Origin: Parachlorella kessleri
Lineage: Eukaryota; Chlorophyta; Trebouxiophyceae; Chlorellales; Chlorellaceae
Length of the DNA: 42,802 nt
Assembly: GCA_001598975.1 (NCBI GenBank)
Contig: BBXU01000069.1
Location: 1 to 42,802, forward strand
Direction: 5' to 3'
Below are positions 9,901 through 22,958 of the stretch, one piece after another (the first letter of the stretch is position 1; each line of letters starts with the position of its first letter). The notes below the pieces were generated by a model, which saw nothing but the letters and a program-made list of their open reading frames with translations, was not told the DNA's origin and did not search any database. The translations under genes were made by a program, and so were the position numbers.

Positions 9901-12900
9901 TCACCCAGAGTTCAATCCTGGCAGGCCAAGCCTCACAAGTGACTGCTTCTGCTGCTGCTTCGCGTTGGGCGATGGCAGGGTCGGTAAAGATTGGGGGTCA
10001 ACAAGCTGGCTGCTACTGCGCCCCATGCTGCTCTGCAGCTTGCGTTTCACCCCATCCAGAACCCGCAGCAGTGGCCGGGCATCGCCTTCTCCGGCCGACT
10101 TAATCACCTGCACGCAGTAATGAGATCAAAGTCTTCAGGGCATGCATCAAGCAGCCATGCACAGAAGATAATGCGGATACAGAAAAGAACGCAGCTTTTA
10201 CGGACTCCAGCATGCTGCGCCCTTGTACTTGTCATTGACCAGCCTCAAGGCAGCGCAGCAAGGACAGGCTGGCATTTGTCGCACCTGTTGCGCCTCAGCT
10301 GCACTGATACGTTTCTGGACCACCAGCTCCAGCAGAAAGCCGAGCCGTTCCTCGCTGACTTCCGCAGGCAGGCATGCTGCACTATCCCCGTCACACCCCA
10401 GAGGCCTGAGCAGCAGGTGTCGGAGCTCAGCGGCGTTGGCTAGGGTGGGCATTTGGGTGCTAGGCTGGCCATTGTGCTGCACCCCTGTGCTGTAGCCAGT
10501 GTTAGCTTTGAAGGCATTCCCTTGGGTAAAGGGTGCGGCCGCAAGGGCATTGACTGCAGGGGAGATCTGGGGCGTGGCTGAGCTGCCAAGCAGACTGGTG
10601 AGCTTCTGTGTGGAGGCGGCAAGGGATGTCATGGTGTCTTGACTGGTCCTGGGGCTGGCCAGGCTTGCTGGTCGTGACATCTCTACTGTCACGCTAGCAT
10701 AGTCAAGTCTGCTGGGGGCAGCAGAACGAGCTGGTCGCTGCAGCATGTGAGAGGGAGAGGAAGCGGGGGTAGCATCTGCAACTGCACTTGCCGAGAAAGT
10801 AGTGGCAAAGTAGGGGATGGTGGGGTCCTGGGTCGTCAGAGGGAGGGCAGGGGAGCTGACACACAAGCTAGGTGTTGCTGCCGAGGTCAAGGACTGCCGC
10901 AGGGTTGCAAAGCTGCTCTGGATTGGGGAGGCAGGTATGCTTGCTGAGCCGGAGGTAGGACTGCCTGGCCTGCTGCCTTGGCCTGCCAGCGGGTCTCGGC
11001 GTGCCCCTTGAATCACGGCCTTGTTGGCCAGCTGCTCCACCTGTAGGATGAGAAGCAAGGCACACATAGATATGGGTGGGAAAAGAAACCGATAACCATT
11101 GAAGTTACGCTTTCAGGCCGACCGTGAAGCCTGACTCCCAGTGGGCTGCGACCGACAGACGCCCGTCAGCACCATGCATGCACAAAACAGATTCCTTCAA
11201 CTTCACAAGCCACAAGATCTTGCACCTAGATGGAATTCGGAGGGACCCCATTACCTGTGCCTGCAGGGTCTGAATCTTCTGACAGCGGTCCTGGTTATCC
11301 TGGGCAAGCGCCCTGATGGTGGCATCCTTCTCCCGCAGCTCAGCCGCGACGCAGCCCACCAGCTCCATTACAGGCTTGCTCACTGGATGGTCAGCTTGGC
11401 CTCTGCACACAGAAGCTCAGTGGGAACGTCAGGTGCCAGCACATGCTGGTCAACACCCGGGTGCCTGCTTTGTTTAAGCCTCAAGTAAGATGCAAGGTTA
11501 CTCTTTCTGGTTTGATTGCACTGGCAGTGGTGTGCCTGCTGGTCAGAGTTCCCTACCACACCGGCGCTGGCTCATGCATGTTTGTCAGGGGGCCCACTCA
11601 CCCATCTAGGCAATCCGACAGCATCTGCCTGCATGACTCCAGCACTACGCTACCCTGCTGCACCTGGTCACGCAGGTTGGTCACCTACAATGAAGTGCAA
11701 AAGCTGACTATGAGGCCAAGGTGAAGACGTAGTTCACCATACTTAATACTTGGATGTCCGCAAAGGCTCCTTCCAGATAAGCTGTACTACACCCCTTGCA
11801 TTGAAGTCAGAACCTATGCCAAAGTCTCCTGACTACTGGCTTCATTTCCCGAGCTATGCTCAGCTGCAGAAAGCACCACCGACGCACCTGGGCATCTAAA
11901 ACCTGTCTCTCTCTGGCCAGCCTCTCCACAGCCTGCACCAGGTCCTCACGCTCCGCCTGCAGGCGTGCCACGACCTGTGAGAGTGCCTGGTTGTCCCCAC
12001 AGGCCTGCTCAGCAGCAGCCTGGCTCAAGCGCAGCTGCTCCTCTGCCTGCTGCTTAGCCTTGTGCAGGGACTCAACAGTGGCCCGCAGCTCCTGCCTCTG
12101 CTTCTGTTGCTCCTCCACAGCAGCCAAGAGCTGCAACAGCATAGCCCGTGTCAGTGCCTCTTCTAAAAAAAATCGAATCGCAGACGTGGAAAAGGTGGCT
12201 TCCCCTAAGTAAGTGGGCAGTAGAAGTGGCGGTTGAAGCTCCAGGTTTAAACCGGCCCTAACCCGAAACGTGGCATGTCCAAGCCAAACAAAGGGCACAC
12301 AAGTTGCACGTACATGCCATGTCCTTGAAGCTCACCGGCAGCATCAACCAAGATACTCCTCCCCTAGCCATAGTCACATCCCATACACACCTTAGCCTCA
12401 GCAGCGCGCATAGCATCCAGGCTAGCCTGCAGCTGTGATCTGTCGCCCTCAGAAGCTTCTGCTGACGCCGCCAGTGTGGCTAGTCGGGCCCGCTGTGCCT
12501 TGTTCTCCTCATGAAGCTGGTCACTGCGTGAGGCTATGTGACGCAGCTCCTCATCTAGAAGGCGCAGGCTGGCAAGCTGGGCCTCCAGGTCGGTCACGGT
12601 GCCCTGCAGGGGACATAGTAGTAGTCTGAACTTCTGTGCAATCACCAAAAAGACACAAAGATGGGGTGATAAATCGAACAGCAGACGAGACGAGGTGTGA
12701 AACAGGGGAGAATACCCAGCTCAACCTCAGCTATGGAGGCACCCAAGTGCCCAGTCAAGAGGTGAAAACTTGCCTCGAGCTGCTGACACTGCCGTTCTTT
12801 GTCCTCACACAGCGCTGCGAGTCGCTCTGCCTGCTTGAGTGCCGCATGCTTCTCCATGTCTGCCAGCTTCTTGTCCGACAATGCGCCCTCATGCAGCTGC

Positions 12901-15900
12901 TTCAGCTTGGCGCCTTCTTCCTGCTGCTTGTCGAGCGCCTCAGCCAGCCGCTGCAGCTCTGCCAAAGCCTTCTCTAGGTCCTCCAGCAGCCCTGCCTTCT
13001 CGTCACGCAGCTTCTTTACGCTTGCTGCAGCTTCAGCTGCCTGTACAGCAAGGCTGTCACGCTCGGAAGCTGCAACCACAGCCTGCTGCTCTGCTGTTAA
13101 GCGGGCCTCTGCAGCTGCTGCCCGTTCCACCTCGGCTGCCTCAGCAAGCTGCAATGCAGCATCCTTGCTGGCAGCTGCTGCTTCGCGCTCTGCCAGCGCC
13201 TCCTGTCTGGCTGCCACAGCTGCCCCCCGCTCGCTGCAGGCTTGCTCACTCTTGGTCTCGGCAGCTTCCTGGGCAGCGACAGCAGCATCCCTAGCTGCTG
13301 CAGCTGCAGCACAGTCATCCAGCGCCTGCTGCAGGGCTGCCTGCAGCTCTGCTGCCTTCTTTTCAGCTGCTTCCAGCTCGGAGTCAAGGGAGGTCACGCG
13401 CAGGGACAGCGACTGGGCCTGGGTCACAACAGTCACCTTGATACTCTCCAAGCTGTCAACCTGCACATGGATTGCAGGTGCGGGACCACACTTTCCTGCT
13501 TTTGGGCACTACTGCCCGCCGAGCATGCATGATAACGCCATGAAGAAAAAGGTATGGCAAGATCACAATGGGGGTACGAATTATGTGACTCCTCAAGCGT
13601 GGGCTGATATGCAAACACCACATACAGGCAGCATCTGAGCCCGATGAACTCAACGCACCTCAGCCGCCTTCTGCTCAAGCTCCATCTTGACACCTTCGAT
13701 GGCGTGCTGCAACTGCTTCACCAGCTCAAGTGACCGTTGCAGCTTGCTCACTAGGACACCGCGGCGCCACAGGGCGACCGCCTTGCCCAGGCGCCAGCGT
13801 TGGAGGACCTGCGACATACATCCCTAGCTGGTGGGTGGTGGGAAAATGCATTGTTGCAGAGTCAGCAGGGCTAAAGCTACCAATGGTATGCCTGAGCTGC
13901 TCTGCATTGCGACCAACGCAGGATAATTGGTTAGCACTCAGCTTTGGCCTATCGCTATGATGAAACCCCAGGAGGCAGCACCCACCTCCTGGGCATGCAC
14001 CAAGCGCTGAAGCCGCAGCTGCTTGCCAACAACCACATGCCGCCAGACTCTAATGGCTTGGCGCCAGCGCAGCCTTTGTCGGTTGTCATAGAAGTTGGCG
14101 GCAGTGCGCCTGCAAATGCATATGCATGGGTGGACCAGGCGGCATGCACTTGTGAGCAGCAATCAAAGCCAAGCTCCCCAGCAGACAGCGTGCTCACAGG
14201 CTATACGCGTAGGCTGGGAACCTCTACAATCTGTCAGAAACACACCGCTTTTCTGCCGCTCTGGCGGCCACCCTCCAGCTAGCAAGGATGGCCCTAAGTT
14301 TCCTGGACCTCTGCTGGTCTTTCAGGTCCGTGGTCAGCTGCACCCATTCCTGCCAGCAGCGCCATGTGGACCCAAGCACGACCTGCACAGCAAATAGAAG
14401 GCTAGGGCACCGGTGGCAAGGTCGAGCAGGCTGCACCCGATGTATTTACGCATGCACACTGATTTGACACGCAGCAAGGACAGCTGACGCTGCACAGTAA
14501 CATATATATGCCACTCAGCTGTTGCAACCCATCAGTATGCATACCTGCCTCCTGTGATGTACTGCAGCCGCCATGGCGGCCCGTCCGGCATACTGCATCC
14601 CCAAGAACTGCCCCCATGCCTTCCAAGCACGCCGCAGCAACAAGACCTTGTTGCTGAGCATTCCACGCAACGCGGCGGTACGCTCCCCCTTCTCCTCAGC
14701 AGCAAAATGTCGCCAAAGGAGAAGGCGCTTGCTGAGGAAGTGCTGTGTGGCCACCGCCTGCGAGGAAACACATAAGCCGTGCAGTGAAGGCATCCCCATT
14801 TTACATTGCTGTGGCACGTTAAGGGGCGCTCAGCACATAGCCATCGAAATAGGCGCAAGGGTACTCGCAATGCAATGTCGCTGACTGTGCCCGACCTTGT
14901 GGGCTCTCAACCGTTACCTTCAGAGCTATTTGGTCGCGTCTGTGTCCCAAATACTGCCTCCATGCAAGCCAAGCCCGCCGCTGAGAGCTCATGAAGAAGT
15001 GGCCCTGAACTAAGCTGAGTTTTGCCAGCTTGGGCTTTATATCATTAACCAGCCAGCCTCGCCAAGCCTGCTTGGCAGTGAAACTATGTAAGGATGACAC
15101 GTGACAGATGAGGTGTAGAAAAGCCATCGCAATACTTATCATGGTACTACAAACATCCGATAAGGAGTTGTTCAGTAGGCAACCATCTGCACGGTGTTGT
15201 TGCTCCGACATACATGAGGCTATCTGCTGCCAACAAAGACCAACCTGGAAAGCACAGCTGAGATGTTGCCGCCGTTGCTGCTGGCGTGCTTTAAGAAGGA
15301 CAGGGTGGTTTGCGGGCAAATCAACCTGGCGCAGTTCCGCTGCATGCGCCCTCCAAGCATCAAGGATTTGCCTTAGCACCACAGCCTGTCTATGCAGGAG
15401 GGCTGCCACCTCCAGCGCCCTGCACAGCTGCAGCTCATGGCAGCGCTGGCGCCAAGCTGCCCAGGCCTGCACTTGTAGCATCTGGCCACGCTGCTGCTCC
15501 CTGCCAGCAAGGGCGCGGGCACGTTGTAGTGCCAGCCTCCAGCGGGCCATCCACTTCTTCAGTACCTGGCTGCGGTGGGCTGCAGCTGCAAGCTCCCCAA
15601 GCCTGGTCAAGCTGGCCTGATCTGCCGCTGCATCTCGCCACCAATTGAAGACCCGCCGAAGACAGCTCTTGCCGCCAAGCAGGTCGCTACAGCAGCAGTG
15701 AGACTTGTCATTGCACCTGGGCAACCCCTAGTCGCAAAGGCTTGTAGGTGCAACACGGGGCAGTGGCGTTTGGCACCGAACATGCCCTGCTCCCTGCAGG
15801 GCCGGACAGTTGCAACAATGGAAAGAGGCTTGCTCACCAGGCATGCCGCAATTCCTCCTGGCGCTGGTGCACGGCCCGCATGCTGGCCAGCTCGACGGCC

Positions 15901-18900
15901 AGCTGATTGCACCTTGCCTCCAGCGTCACACTTCTTGCTTGCTCAGCAAATAGCTCCACCTCATAAGATACTGCAACATGCAGTGGTGCTCTTGGTATAG
16001 AAGTTGGTGTCGACAGAGCACTTGCCTGACGCATGGCAATCTCCTTGAAAGCAACATCAGGCTACCGACATCAGTCCCGGCAGCTGATACAGGGCAGTCT
16101 AACACGTCATCCGAGTGGCCTACTGAGGGGCCGCAGCCCATACCTGTGAGTGTTACGCTGACGGGGTCCCTGCCCTCCAGCTGTGCCACCTTCCAGCGGA
16201 GAGACTCCAGCTCTATTTCTCTGTGCTGTATGTCAGATTCATGCTTTGCCAGTTGTACTCTGATGCTGTCCTGCTGCAGGCGCAACACCACCGCTTCGGC
16301 TTCTATCTGCAAGGGGAGGCGGCAGGGCCGATATGACATCAAGGGACATGTCTGCCATGGCATTACGAGGTGAGTCCCAAGCGAAGCAGGTAGGCATGTT
16401 CCACTCATGCGAAGCACTTATCAGCTTGTACCACCACCACCAGCATCTTGTAGATGAGCTGGCAGGTAACCTGCCATCACTGGCATGCTTGCAACCCTCA
16501 TAACCAGGCCCACCTCCTGCTTGCTCTGCAGGGCGGTCGCCGCTTCAAGTTTGAGCTGCTGCGCCTGGCTAAGGAACTCCTGCTGCTGTGCCTCTAGCTG
16601 GCCTTCCAGTTCTTCGACACGTGCCTCCAGCCGTTGAGCATGCTGGTGCAGCTGCTCCAGTGAGTCAGCCAGCTCAGCGTTGGCCTCCTGCAGCCGAGAG
16701 GTTGTAACCTCGAAGTCTGTGACATTATTCTCCAAGACCTGGATCTGCTTCTGTTCACCCTCATAGGCCAGCATTCCCACCAAATTCTGCATGGCCGGAC
16801 TGCTGGGCCGCCGGCTGGGCGTCATCTCCGATTTGCTGGCCAGGGGGTTGGCTGTCCAGGCAGAAGGGCTTGCAGGCCGCGCTTCGCCAGCTGGTCCGCT
16901 GGCAGGTGCGACTGAGCGTGCTTGCAGAGCTGCGCTTGCAGGCCGGGAGGTGGGACGGGGGAAAGGACGAGAGGGGCAGGGCTTCTTAGAACCAAGAACC
17001 GCAGGCGCATGTGCTGTTGAGCCAGCATAATGTTCCAGCTGCTCATCTAAGCTCCGTGCTGACCTTTGAATGGTGGTAGCTGTATAGGAGGTTGCTGTCG
17101 CAGAATGTGGCCGTTGTACAAATCCAGGTTTTGGAAGGTGCTGTGGCTCCCTGGTGACTGCACCTTGGCTGCGCTGCTTAAAGGGCAGTGGAGCATCAGT
17201 GCGGTGCTCCTCAGGCTCCTGCAGCGATTCACCCCCCAAAGCACCTTGGAACGCCTCCCCTCCTTCCCCCTCCACCGCCCAGTGCACAGGCTCCTCTGCA
17301 GACAACGCTGGCTGTCCTGCTGCCAAGCCCTGCTGCACCGGAGACGGTGCGGGGGTTGGCTTAGGTATGGCGGAACGCTTTCTTGCCTCATTATGCACTG
17401 CAGGTGCAGAGCCCGGCCTGCTGCTGGGGCTGCCACACCCGTTCCTGCTGCCTGCACAGCCGGCTCCAGGCCTGCCATTCTGAAGTCCACTGGTGGACTG
17501 ACCAGACTTCTTCAAGGCACTCTTGGGCCTGCCCACGGCTGCTGCGGTTGGGGATCCTGCTGGCGAGGTGGCTGCGCTGGCTGACGCTGCAGGGCGTGTG
17601 GCTGGGATTGCCCAGTCGCCTTCAGGCGCAAGGTCACTCTCTGGGCTTGTGTCACGCTGTATCTGCTTTCGAGGCTGCGACTGCACTTGCTGGACCCCAG
17701 GGCTAGGGCTGCTTGCCTGCAAAGCTGCATGAAGGGCACGGATGCGCTGCTCATGCTGGGCTGCGCTGTTACATGGAGTGGACTCCCCAGTGCCCTCAGT
17801 CAAGGCCAGGCAAGCATCTCGCAGCTCAGTGATCAAGGCCTCCCTGCAGGCAGGAATGCCTCCGCTCAATGGTGCTCAAGACCCCCTTTATGGGATCCAT
17901 ATTCGCTCTCTGTATACAAGCATACCATGTTTGGTAATACCATCTAGGGCAAGTTCACTGAAAGCAAATTGCATTAGGCTGAAACACAACTTGCCCACCT
18001 GTCCTTCTTCACCCTGCAGTCAGCTTCATGCTCACTGCGGACGGCCCGCAGTTTCATGGGGGATGACGGCTTCAGCAGTGGTGCTAGCACACCTGCAGCT
18101 TCAACCCGAGCCTCTTCCAGCAGGCGCATCAGGCTGGCCACTGTCTCCTGCTGTGCCAGCATGACCTGCAGGCCCAGCAGAGCAGGTGATAGGTTACACA
18201 CTGCCTCATTTCCCTTCCCTACACCCTTATGCCAAAAGAGGGAGGTATTAGTGAGGAGGAAGCCATCAGTGAACGGTTTTCTCCTAATGACAGCTTTCCA
18301 CAGTGTTTCATTGAGGCAGGACGTACCGCACCTGCGCAAATGCTTGCTGCCAAGACTTGGCACTTCCATCCAGTTTGACACCCGCCAGCAGCATGCGCTT
18401 GTAGCGCCTCCCCACCTCCCGCTTTATGGCAAGCAGAATGGCATGCCGCTCCTGTAGAACACCACCGTGTTGTGTTGGTCTTTTCCAAACCTCAGTAAAG
18501 TAGTAATCTGTCTACCAGCGCATCATGAAAACATTATAACTCAACTGATTCTACTCATTCTAAACTTGCAAAGCAACTGTAACGCTGTGTTCACCATGCA
18601 GGGCCACAGGAAATAGCCTATGCCATTCCTTGGAGTACTTGTCAGCAAGTTGATTGCATCAATAGCAGACCAAGCCTGACGCCTGATGCCCAGCCCTAAC
18701 CTGTTTGTTTAGTAAGCCCTCATGATCCCACAGCTGCAGCAGCCGGCTAGTGTCAGCCACTGCACTGCCCTCATGCAGCGGCCCAAGACCTGACCCGCAC
18801 TGGCCGCTCAGCACTGCGCAGCGCAGCTCGCAGTGCAACCGGACCAACTGTACTGCCCGGCCCAGCTTGTGTACAAGGCAGGCATTGCTGAGCATGAGGG

Positions 18901-19723
18901 CCAACATGGTTGCCTCGTGTGCGACTGCGCTGGGGGCCGCCGCCCGCTCCTCTGGGCCTACTGGGCGGTTGTCAAGCATCTGCAAGGCACACAACAAAAG
19001 GAATGAGTGAAAATTCGCCAGCAGTCTCCAGATACAAAGCTAGGACAGGTTGCCATAAGATCTCTGTCGCCTAAGGGCAGCTCCTCGATTGAACGCTTTT
19101 ATAGATTCCACAGATAGAACCAGGCACCTGCACTGATGGCCCAAGCTGCTCCAGCACATGTGCTCGGTAGTTGGGAAGATCTGCGATGGGGTTGCCCTCA
19201 AAATTGGCTGCCTCCAGTGCGATGCCAGCGCTGCGGAGGGCCCCCAATACAGCCAGGTCGCCCAGCTGGTTGTCAGCCACAGAGAGAGCCTTAAGGCTGG
19301 TAAACTGCTGGATGCCATCGAGGCTGCGCAAGCTGTTCTTGCTGAGGTAGAGGGTCTGCAACAGTAAGGTAGCAATGGTGCAAGTGTGGTGGCACACTGA
19401 AGTTGCGGACAGTGAACCGCCCCACTAGGAAAACGAAACCAGCGCCACAAACAGAGGGGCCAACTTCCTATATGCTGCCAAGGAGTGCGTGCACCAGTCC
19501 TGTCAGTTCGCACCTTGACCTGGGCTGCGCAGCGGTCAGGGAGGGCGTCTATACCCACAATGTTGCGGTCCACAGCAGTAAGGCGGCGCCCATCAAAAGC
19601 TGACGGTGTCTGAGCTAGTAGTGCAGCAAGCGTGAGCTCCAGGGGCCCACGGCTCCTCGCTTTGGCCTTGACCCCCTCTTTGCGCCTCAGCTGGCTAGAG
19701 TACTGCGTGGAATAGCTGCACAT
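9901..19723 (-). CDS. LRR - Sfi1-like repeat - coiled-coil protein, 2033 aa (centriole/basal-body type)
   Basis: Not matched to a named gene. Exons, minus strand: 19514-19723, 19128-19355, 18701-18979, 18332-18451, 17999-18165, 16514-17843, 16144-16306, 15838-15970, 15326-15686, 14918-15067, 14545-14757, 14246-14382, 13986-14109, 13659-13808, 12774-13460, 12391-12603, 11888-12130, 11602-11684, 11255-11402, 10285-11040, 9901-10107. Every phase fits; 6102 nt including TGA. Residues about 45-165 are leucine-rich repeats with a cap-like end (LDNRPVGPEER). About 335-700 is disordered, Ser/Pro/Ala-rich. About 700-876 is coiled coil. 877-1255 hold about twelve Trp-containing repeats of the Sfi1 kind (VLKKWMARWRLAL, VLRQILDAWRAH, AWLAWRQYLGH), a class that binds centrin. 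1256-1636 is continuous Ala/Glu/Gln-rich coiled coil. 1714-1965 is again Ser/Pro-rich. Intron 15 has a GC donor. By analogy with LRRCC1/VFL1 and Sfi1 it may sit at centrioles or basal bodies; that is inference. The last exon is the least certain. Confidence 0.83.
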
Positions 19724-20262
19724 GGCACCCGGCCAGCTGCTGGCCGCGCCCTGTCACAGTAGGCGCCTAGGACGGGACTCTGCGGCCTCTATGTGCCTCA
19801 ACCATATGTCAGGGTCGAGTAGGAAAAGCACAAAGGCCGAAGTTTTTAAGTTGCCATCCGCCTTGGACAGGGTCACAGCGCACTTACGATTCTTCTTGTC
19901 AAATACACAGCTAACAGATGCGAAGGGTTGCTGTTGCTATCGACCCTGTAGGTACTTCATGCGCTCAGGCATTTCACGGGCAAAGCAGGGCCCGCAAGTG
20001 TTCTACAGCTTTGGACGATATACAGATGCGCGGTTTCTATTACTATAGACGATGTGCCTAAGGAGCCTGCAGTGGGCCTGCCGCACTGATCGGTCCATGT
20101 CTGTCCAGGTGTAGGTCTGTGGTGCGCAAGCTCTTCACCAGGCCTCTACAGCTGGGTTGGTTGACTGAGGCAGCGGACCTCTCTGGAGATAGGCACTGTC
20201 AGCACCCTGTCATCCTCTAACAAAGGGGGTCCCAGCAGCTGTCTGGGCCTGCTTGACCACAT
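19724..20262. promoter_or_regulatory. Divergent intergenic region, LRR-Sfi1 / GT49
   Basis: 539 bases between two divergent start codons. The + strand has a long open frame (19722-20048) with no recognised content and no splice connection to the downstream gene. The region presumably carries both promoters. Confidence 0.45.
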
Positions 20263-22958
20263 ATGGTGCCCTGCCAGCAGTGGCAGGGGCCCAAGTTCTG
20301 GTACCTCTGGGTATTGCTGGTAGGTGAAAGTCTCGGTGTACTCCAAACTTCTGTGCAACGAGATCCCCTGGCTAACAATTGGGCTGCTGCTGCACATAAC
20401 CCCTCCAGGCCTGCTGCTGCTGTACCAGCACGACCGGGGTCGTCTGTGACAAGGACTTCGCCCTGTTTGTGGAAAACTCTGCCAACTGCGCGGACAGGCC
20501 GGTACCCTCGTTGCTCTACGCGCGAGCGGACCATGAGTCCCGCCTACCCACTTTCACCGTGGAAGCCAAGTGGCTAAGCAGGCAGCCACGCCGAGCGGAC
20601 GACATTACAGTTTGCACGAACTCTAACTTTGAGCGGTGGGTGGGGCTGTGATGTCTTGGATTGTGCAGCCACAGCAAGCCCTAAGAGCTCGCGGCACCCC
20701 TTCGCAGTCTCAGCTTTGCGATTGTTGTTATTCTTGCTGGAGGCCGTCAATATCACCGCACTACAAGACACCAGACTAGCTCCCTTTGTTAAATGGTCTC
20801 TGCACCAACCCTGACCCGGTCTGCAGGCTGCACATGCTGGAGGCGCAATGTGAGAGCTGGGGCGGGCCTGTGAGCGCCTCCATCTACCTGCCGCTGGAGT
20901 ACTTCAACCACAGCAACAGCCTGCATGTCAAGGAGGCTGTCAGGGAGCTAGACCAGCTGCACAAGCGCATCGAAGAGTCAGGTGCATATAACGATTGCCC
21001 TGGCATGGCAGGGTGCTAATACATCCGTCACCATACATGCGTGAAGTAGGGGGTCGTGGTGGGAGGGCGGGGGTGTGCAGGAGGCGGGGGGGGGTCCCTT
21101 CAGATGTAGTACCTTGTCCCTCACCGAAAGCAGCCTGGAAGTGTTGGTTACATGGCTGGTGACGATCACAACATCACGTGAAGCAAATATCTAGTGCTTC
21201 CCTTATGTGACTATCATTTCCGCCAATGCAGGCGCCTGCACACTGGACATGGTGCTTGTGTCGGAGCTGGTGCAGCCGGCAAACGCCTGGGCATATCCCT
21301 ACAACAGCCTCCGTAACCAGGTGCGATGTCCTGGCCGTCTAACAACCATCAAGTGCCTGTGCTTGGTTGAGGAAACTGCTCCAAGTAGTACCAGGCCCAA
21401 CTCCCACTGCGCGCAATGCCTTCCTCACAAACCTACTACACATACTATGTCTTCCTGGTGCCACGGCAGGCCATAGCCCGCACAAGGACCCTGCTGCTGG
21501 TGCTGCTGGATGTTGACTTCCTGCTGAGCCAGGGGCTGAGGAAGCAGCTGCTGCAGCCTACCAGCTGGGGCCCGCTGGTGCAGAACGCGTACACCCACAA
21601 GGATGTGGTGGTGCTGCCAGCGTTTGAGACCCGGCCGGGGCTGCCGATCCAGCAGGGCATGGAGATTGCCTACCGTGCCTGCCGCGGTGAGTCGCCCGAC
21701 AGCTTGGTGCAAGCTTTATAAGCGTACAATGCAGGCAGGTTGCCCCAGGGAAGCTTCGGCTTCAGCACACAAGCTCGTCTCCCTCCTTTGAACCCGCCAA
21801 CATTCCTTGCTGCTACAGGCAGCAAACGGGATGTGCAGGCCCTGTTCCAGGAGCAAGACTTGGTCCGGTTTGCGCCTTTCTACAAGCGGGGCCACGCTGC
21901 CACTGACTACCCCCGCTGGTTCAATAGCAGCCTTCCATACCCAGTGGACTTTGAGCCGGGGTACGAGCCCTTTGTGCTCATGAGCCGGGTGCATGTGCCC
22001 TGGTATGACGAGAGGTTCAGGGGCTACGGCTGGGACAAGGTGAGCAGAAGGCGGTTCTGCGTCTGAGATGGAGAAGTGGCTCTCTTATGCTGGTCAGCTA
22101 GCTGCTTTTGTTCCCATCCACGAAATTGGCGGTCCTGTCCATGCTTGGCCATCACAGGGGTGGACTAGCCAATACATGCTTGCTCTACGTCATAAGAGCC
22201 AGGACTATCCCGGATATGGGTTTTACATGTACACAGCACAATTGCTCTCACTTGAGAGCCACCCACGTGCCAGAAATAGGCGTTTCTAGGCCAGGGCGAA
22301 TGAGGCAGAAGCACCCGCCCTTCATACACCATTGGCTGTGTGGTGTGTGCCGCAGATCACCCAGTTCTACCAGATGGTCCAGCAGGGCTACAATCTGGTA
22401 GTCCATCCCACCGGCTTTGTGGTTCACAGGCCCCACCCGCCCTCGGCTGGCTACAACATGACGTTCACGGGGCCCGCGTACTCGCAGGGACACAGGCCCA
22501 CTGAGGTAAGGGAAAGCAACCGGTGCATGACCGAAGCAGTTAAGGCTTGCCTTCTCAACATCCTCTGAGACTTGCCGGGTAGTGTCGCTGCGTCGTGCTC
22601 CTCAACAACAGCAAGACCTAATATGGACCGGCTCTTGCCTGCTCTTGCCCGCACTTGCCCGCCCCTGGGTGCACCCTGCATGCAGCCGTCATATCACCGC
22701 CTACCTGCTATTGGCCCTGTATTGCAGAATATGGCAGCCCTCAATCGCATCGCACGGGACATGATGCGGGACGTGCGCAAGGGGCAGTACCCGCCCTTTG
22801 GCGTCACGGCACTGGCGGGTTGCCGGCGGCTGGACGTGTTCAAGCAGGGCGTGGCCCTGCCAGAGTGGGCAGCAGAGGCAGCAAGGAGCGGCACGCGGTT
22901 AACGACAAAACAGCAGGAGGCATTGAAGCTGATAGACCCAGTTGTTGCCTGGTGGTGA
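20263..22958 (+). CDS. LARGE/B4GAT1-like glycosyltransferase, family GT49
   Basis: Golgi-type glycosyltransferase of the Glyco_transf_49 family; animal members (LARGE C-terminal domain, B4GAT1) add beta-linked glucuronic acid to matriglycan. Eight exons: 20263-20319, 20409-20635, 20827-20981, 21232-21320, 21470-21686, 21819-22039, 22356-22505, 22728-22958; all phases fit, 448 aa, TGA stop. Exon 1 gives a short cytosolic tail and FWYLWVLL, which joins exon 2 to form a type II signal anchor; this is why ATG 20263 was chosen. The metal-binding DxD is DVD at 190-192 inside LLLVLLDVDFLL. Family-typical segments follow: VVVLPAFETRPG, FEPGYEPFVLMSR, DERFRGYGWDK and HPTGFVVHRPHP. The algal acceptor and sugar donor are unknown. 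Family call strong, substrate open. Confidence 0.9.

Noticed and set aside
9604..9904. Poly-Trp/Val/Gly and poly-Pro/Thr/His ORFs on both strands
   Set aside because: Direct translations of the GT/GGT microsatellite.
12799..13638. 279-codon + strand ORF, Ser/Ala/Cys-rich
   Set aside because: It is the antisense of the large coiled-coil exon 15 of the minus-strand gene; Ala/Glu/Gln codons read backwards give Ser/Ala/Cys. No domain and no splice partners.
16021..16050. Extra micro-exon between exons 7 and 8 of the LRR-Sfi1 gene, ending CAG|GCAAGT
   Set aside because: It could keep phase, but the neighbouring exons already join in frame and the insert would be only 15-18 nt; not supported without transcripts.
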